Below, one piece after another: positions 61,946-64,000 of a stretch of 64,000 nucleotides of DNA. A program made the position numbers and the translations under genes. Below the pieces are notes generated by a model. That model had not been told where the DNA came from. It saw only the letters and a program-made list of their open reading frames with translations, and did not search any database. The DNA comes from Rhodothermales bacterium (GTDB lineage Bacteria > Bacteroidota > Rhodothermia > Rhodothermales > VXPQ01): contig JAJDWX010000040.1 in the NCBI GenBank assembly GCA_022825385.1, forward strand, positions 1 through 64,000. Direction: 5' to 3'. Each line of letters opens with the position of its first letter. Within the stretch, counting starts at the first letter, position 1.

Positions 61946-62499
61946 GACGGAAAGAATGCGTTTGAAACTTCAAAGGACGTTCGAATAACCGGTCCCGGGT
62001 CCGGGCATTTTGCAAGCAACGAGCCAACCTGCTCGTCGAACGGCGCAGGCACGTACAAGTCCGGGGCCACGTCGCACAAGGGACGCAGGACGAAGCGGCG
62101 GGAAGCAAGCCTCGGATGCGGCACGGAAAGCCCCGCCCCCGAAAAACACAGCCGGTCGAATACGAGCACGTCTATATCCAGCGTCCGGGGCGCCCAGGCA
62201 GTCGAGCCGGAAGCGCGGCGACGGCCTCTCGCCCGCTCGATCCGCAGCGCAAGCGCAAGCAAGGTCCCGGCGTCCAGGCGCGTCCGCACCGCCGCCGCCA
62301 TATTCAGATAAGGCGACTGCGGCGCGGCGCCAGGCCGCAGGTGGGCCTCCGATTCGTAGACGGGCGACACGGCGGTCACGCGCACATCCCGCGCGGCGTG
62401 CAGTCGCGCTACGCCAAAGCGAAGATGCTCGACCCGCTCGCCGAGGTTCGATCCCAATCCAAGAAACGCCCGATGCTCCTGCAACGCCTTCCGCGCCAA
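61936..62499 (-). CDS. folK: 2-amino-4-hydroxy-6-hydroxymethyldihydropteridine pyrophosphokinase
   Basis: HPPK activates the pterin for dihydropteroate synthesis in folate production. The 187-aa product has FLGLGSNLGERVEHL near the start, then SPVYESEAHL, SPYLNMAAAV, and the signature RRRASGSTAWAPRTLDIDVL with the Mg-binding DID. It likely starts at TTG 62499 (MARKALQEHRAFLGLGSN), 4 bp after the DUF1080 gene's stop; no in-frame ATG exists before the signature. Confidence 0.93.
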   Translation of the reverse strand: MARKALQEHRAFLGLGSNLGERVEHLRFGVARLHAARDVRVTAVSPVYESEAHLRPGAAPQSPYLNMAAAVRTRLDAGTLLALALRIERARGRRRASGSTAWAPRTLDIDVLVFDRLCFSGAGLSVPHPRLASRRFVLRPLCDVAPDLYVPAPFDEQVGSLLAKCPDPGPVIRTSFEVSNAFFPSCS

Positions 62500-62503
62500 T
62501 CGA

Positions 62504-63286
62504 TCAGAAGTCCGTATCCGGGTCGTCGAAGCTCATCTCCTGCATCCAGATGTTGCGGTAGCGCACGTCGTGCCCTTCGGCCTGGAGCTTGACGCCGCCC
62601 GGCGCGTCGGTAATGCGCTCGCCGCCCTCGTTGCCCCCGTCAAGCGCCGAGCAGGGACCGCCCCAAACCTTGTTGATGGGCACATTCTCATGCACCTTCT
62701 CGCCATTGAAATACAGGGTGACCATCGCCTTCTCGCTGCGTTCGCCGTTTTCGTCGAAACGGGCGCCGCGATACTGGATGTCGTACGCATTCCATTTTTG
62801 CAAGCCGTTGAACAACTCGTAGGGCGCTTCCTGCTCGTTGATCACAGAAGCCATGCCATGCAGGCCGTCCTCGCCCTCCACCACCTGGATTTCGTACCGG
62901 TTGTCGAGGTAAACGCCGCTATTTCCCCGGCTGCGCGGGATCAGAAATTCGACATGCAGCCGAAAATCGCGGGGCTTCTTCTTCGTGACGATGTCGGCCT
63001 GGCCATAGGTGCTCGAGTACGGCTCCTTGCTGGACATGGCCGTGCCTTCGCCGTCGTCGAAATGGTTCGGCACGACATTCCACTTGATGGGCATGGACGA
63101 GGCGAAGCAGGGGCCTTCCCAGTATTCCCAGTTTGCGTCAAGGGAGGCGCGCGTTCCGTCAAAAAGGACGTCGGCGCTCTCCGGGGCTTCTGCGCCCACG
63201 CCGACCTGGGCGAAAGCGCTCGTCGAAGCGGCGAACGCAAAAACGAGCGCGGCGCATATCGGCGACAAAACGTTTGAACGAATCAT
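62504..63286 (-). CDS. Secreted DUF1080 (3-keto-disaccharide hydrolase/glucanase-like) protein
   Basis: A 260-aa protein from ATG 63286, which gives a signal peptide (VLSPICAALVFAFAASTSAFA). The mature part is a concanavalin-like DUF1080 domain: LFDGTRASLDANWEYWEGP, DFRLHVEFLIPRSRGNSGVY, NRYEIQVVEGED, KWNAYDIQYRGARFDENG and VTLYFNGEKVHENV. The family acts on carbohydrates and includes 3-keto-disaccharide hydrolases; the substrate here is unknown. A longer open frame upstream lacks a signal at its start and is rejected. It ends 4 bp before folK begins. Confidence 0.9.
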   Translation of the reverse strand: MIRSNVLSPICAALVFAFAASTSAFAQVGVGAEAPESADVLFDGTRASLDANWEYWEGPCFASSMPIKWNVVPNHFDDGEGTAMSSKEPYSSTYGQADIVTKKKPRDFRLHVEFLIPRSRGNSGVYLDNRYEIQVVEGEDGLHGMASVINEQEAPYELFNGLQKWNAYDIQYRGARFDENGERSEKAMVTLYFNGEKVHENVPINKVWGGPCSALDGGNEGGERITDAPGGVKLQAEGHDVRYRNIWMQEMSFDDPDTDF

Positions 63287-63505
63287 GTTTGGATACCGTA
63301 GATGAATAAGGCGGGGGTAAACGCCTGCGTCCGTACGGAACGCCATCCCTTTGCGCAGCGAGGCGCGCGGGACAGACGCAAGGCGACAGTTCTTCCAAGG
63401 ATACGGCGAAAATGCATGAAATGCCGAAGCGTTCGCGAATTTTACGCCGCGCAACCCGGAAACCACGCGGATTCATCCCGCGAAACCCGGATTATCCCTG
63501 GCGGG

Positions 63506-63592
63506 CGGAGGGGGAGGGATTCGAACCCTCGGTGCCCCGAAGGGCACAACGGTTTTCGAGACCGCCCCGTTCGACCACTCCGGCACCCCTCC
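63506..63592 (-). tRNA. tRNA-Ser (CGA anticodon)
   Basis: An 87-nt minus-strand tRNA. Acceptor arms GGAGGGG (63592-63586) and CCCCTCC (63513-63507) pair fully, with discriminator G at 63506. The anticodon loop reads CTCGAAA in a GCGGT/ACCGT stem, giving anticodon CGA (reads UCG). A long variable arm (TGCCC-TTC-GGGGCA type) identifies class II serine tRNA, and the T-arm GAGGG-TTCGAAT-CCCTC is perfect. CCA is not encoded. No integrase or att repeat is nearby. Confidence 0.95.
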
Positions 63593-63781
63593 GTGGCTCG
63601 TCAATGGCGCTATCTGCCCGCGAAGGGAAGATAGCCCGGCTCGCTCGATTTCGGGCGAAGAATCAACAAGCGATGCGGGCGTCTGTTCCGCAACGTTTGC
63701 CGCCAGGCTCCACAAGAACGTCGCGGCGCCCCATGCAAGCGAACGCCCGGCGGCGGACGAAAGCGGTTTCGGCAGCGCATC

Positions 63782-64000
63782 CTATTTCGACTCCCGATGC
63801 CCGCCGGAGTGCTTATGATGGTCGGAATGCTCTGAATGCGACTTCTTGCGCTCGGGTCCTATAGAAGAGGAATCCTTGCGCCCGCGGGACTTCCTGTATT
63901 TCCACGCCCGCTCCATGCGTTCGTTCAGCGCCTCCAGTTGCTCCTCCGTAAGCAAGCTGTCCAGCGAGGCGCGAAACGTCCCCATGATCTCCTCCAGCGC
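63782..64000 (-). CDS. Spy/CpxP-like LTxxQ periplasmic protein (partial, 5' end off the window)
   Basis: C-terminal part of a gene that starts beyond the right edge; the frame is open to position 64000, and an ATG at 63985 is probably internal. Visible residues read ALEEIMGTFRASLDSLLTEE then QLEALNERMERAW, close to the LTxEQ-type repeat of Spy/CpxP chaperone-like proteins. It is followed by a Lys/Arg/Ser stretch and a His-rich tail (HSEHSDHHKHSGGHRESK) that may bind metal. The stop is 189 bp from the tRNA-Ser gene. Confidence 0.65.
   Translation of the reverse strand, partial: ALEEIMGTFRASLDSLLTEEQLEALNERMERAWKYRKSRGRKDSSSIGPERKKSHSEHSDHHKHSGGHRESK

Noticed and set aside
63506..63592. tRNA-Ser as an integration site for an element
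   Set aside because: No integrase, no repeated tRNA 3' fragment and no foreign-looking DNA beside it; the AT-rich island is 12 kb away.

Overview
The window is GC-rich bacterial chromosome, most likely from the Rhodothermota/Bacteroidota side of the tree. The evidence is the type IX secretion (T9SS) sorting domain with the FALEQNYPNPFNP signature on four large secreted proteins, a CarB without the C-terminal allosteric domain, an Lgt with the GRIGCHLAGDGDWG loop, free-standing PurS, and weak Shine-Dalgarno sequences with several GTG/TTG starts. This is inference from protein features; no 16S rRNA gene is present.

Layout. 1-2456: 5' part of a secreted Ig/cadherin-like repeat protein that runs off the left edge. 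2740-15490: mostly housekeeping and envelope genes, namely msrP, a small membrane protein, an HNH nuclease, a lipoprotein, a corrinoid adenosyltransferase, an M23 endopeptidase with a YkvA protein, an MscS channel, a glutamate-cysteine ligase-like/CBS fusion, a TPR lipoprotein with an EnvC-like protein, and lpdA. 15548-29994: a surface-protein block with two tandem plant-type LRR proteins carrying T9SS tails and one 3274-residue multi-Ig protein ending in an autotransporter-like barrel. 30441-32192: metG. 32271-36507: two tandem spondin-domain T9SS proteins. 36645-40509: hisB-proC-hisH, an intrinsic terminator, then hisA-hisF. 40600-44165: a class V aminotransferase, a flippase-like membrane protein and a HEAT-repeat protein. 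44341-48648 (minus strand): rlmB, lgt, hisS and an RluA-family synthase.

48705-51652 is a sharply AT-richer accessory island of four minus-strand genes. Three are tightly coupled: a 230-aa unknown, a 207-aa unknown and a ComEC-like metallo-beta-lactamase. It sits between housekeeping genes without an integrase and is the best candidate here for an undescribed system, possibly defence or conflict related. The 490 bp just upstream are of unclear status.

52145-63286 returns to core genes: obg-dprA, rnhA (probable TTG start), and a minus-strand run carA-carB-psd-pssA-purS that combines carbamoyl phosphate, phosphatidylethanolamine and purine synthesis. Then come a TonB-family protein, a small membrane protein, folK and a DUF1080 protein. 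A tRNA-Ser(CGA) and a partial Spy-like protein close the window.

The recurring theme is a large investment in secreted multidomain adhesin-like proteins, present as tandem paralogues (LRR pair, spondin pair, Ig-repeat proteins), embedded in ordinary biosynthetic and translation genes. No CRISPR array, transposase, integrase or rRNA operon was seen.
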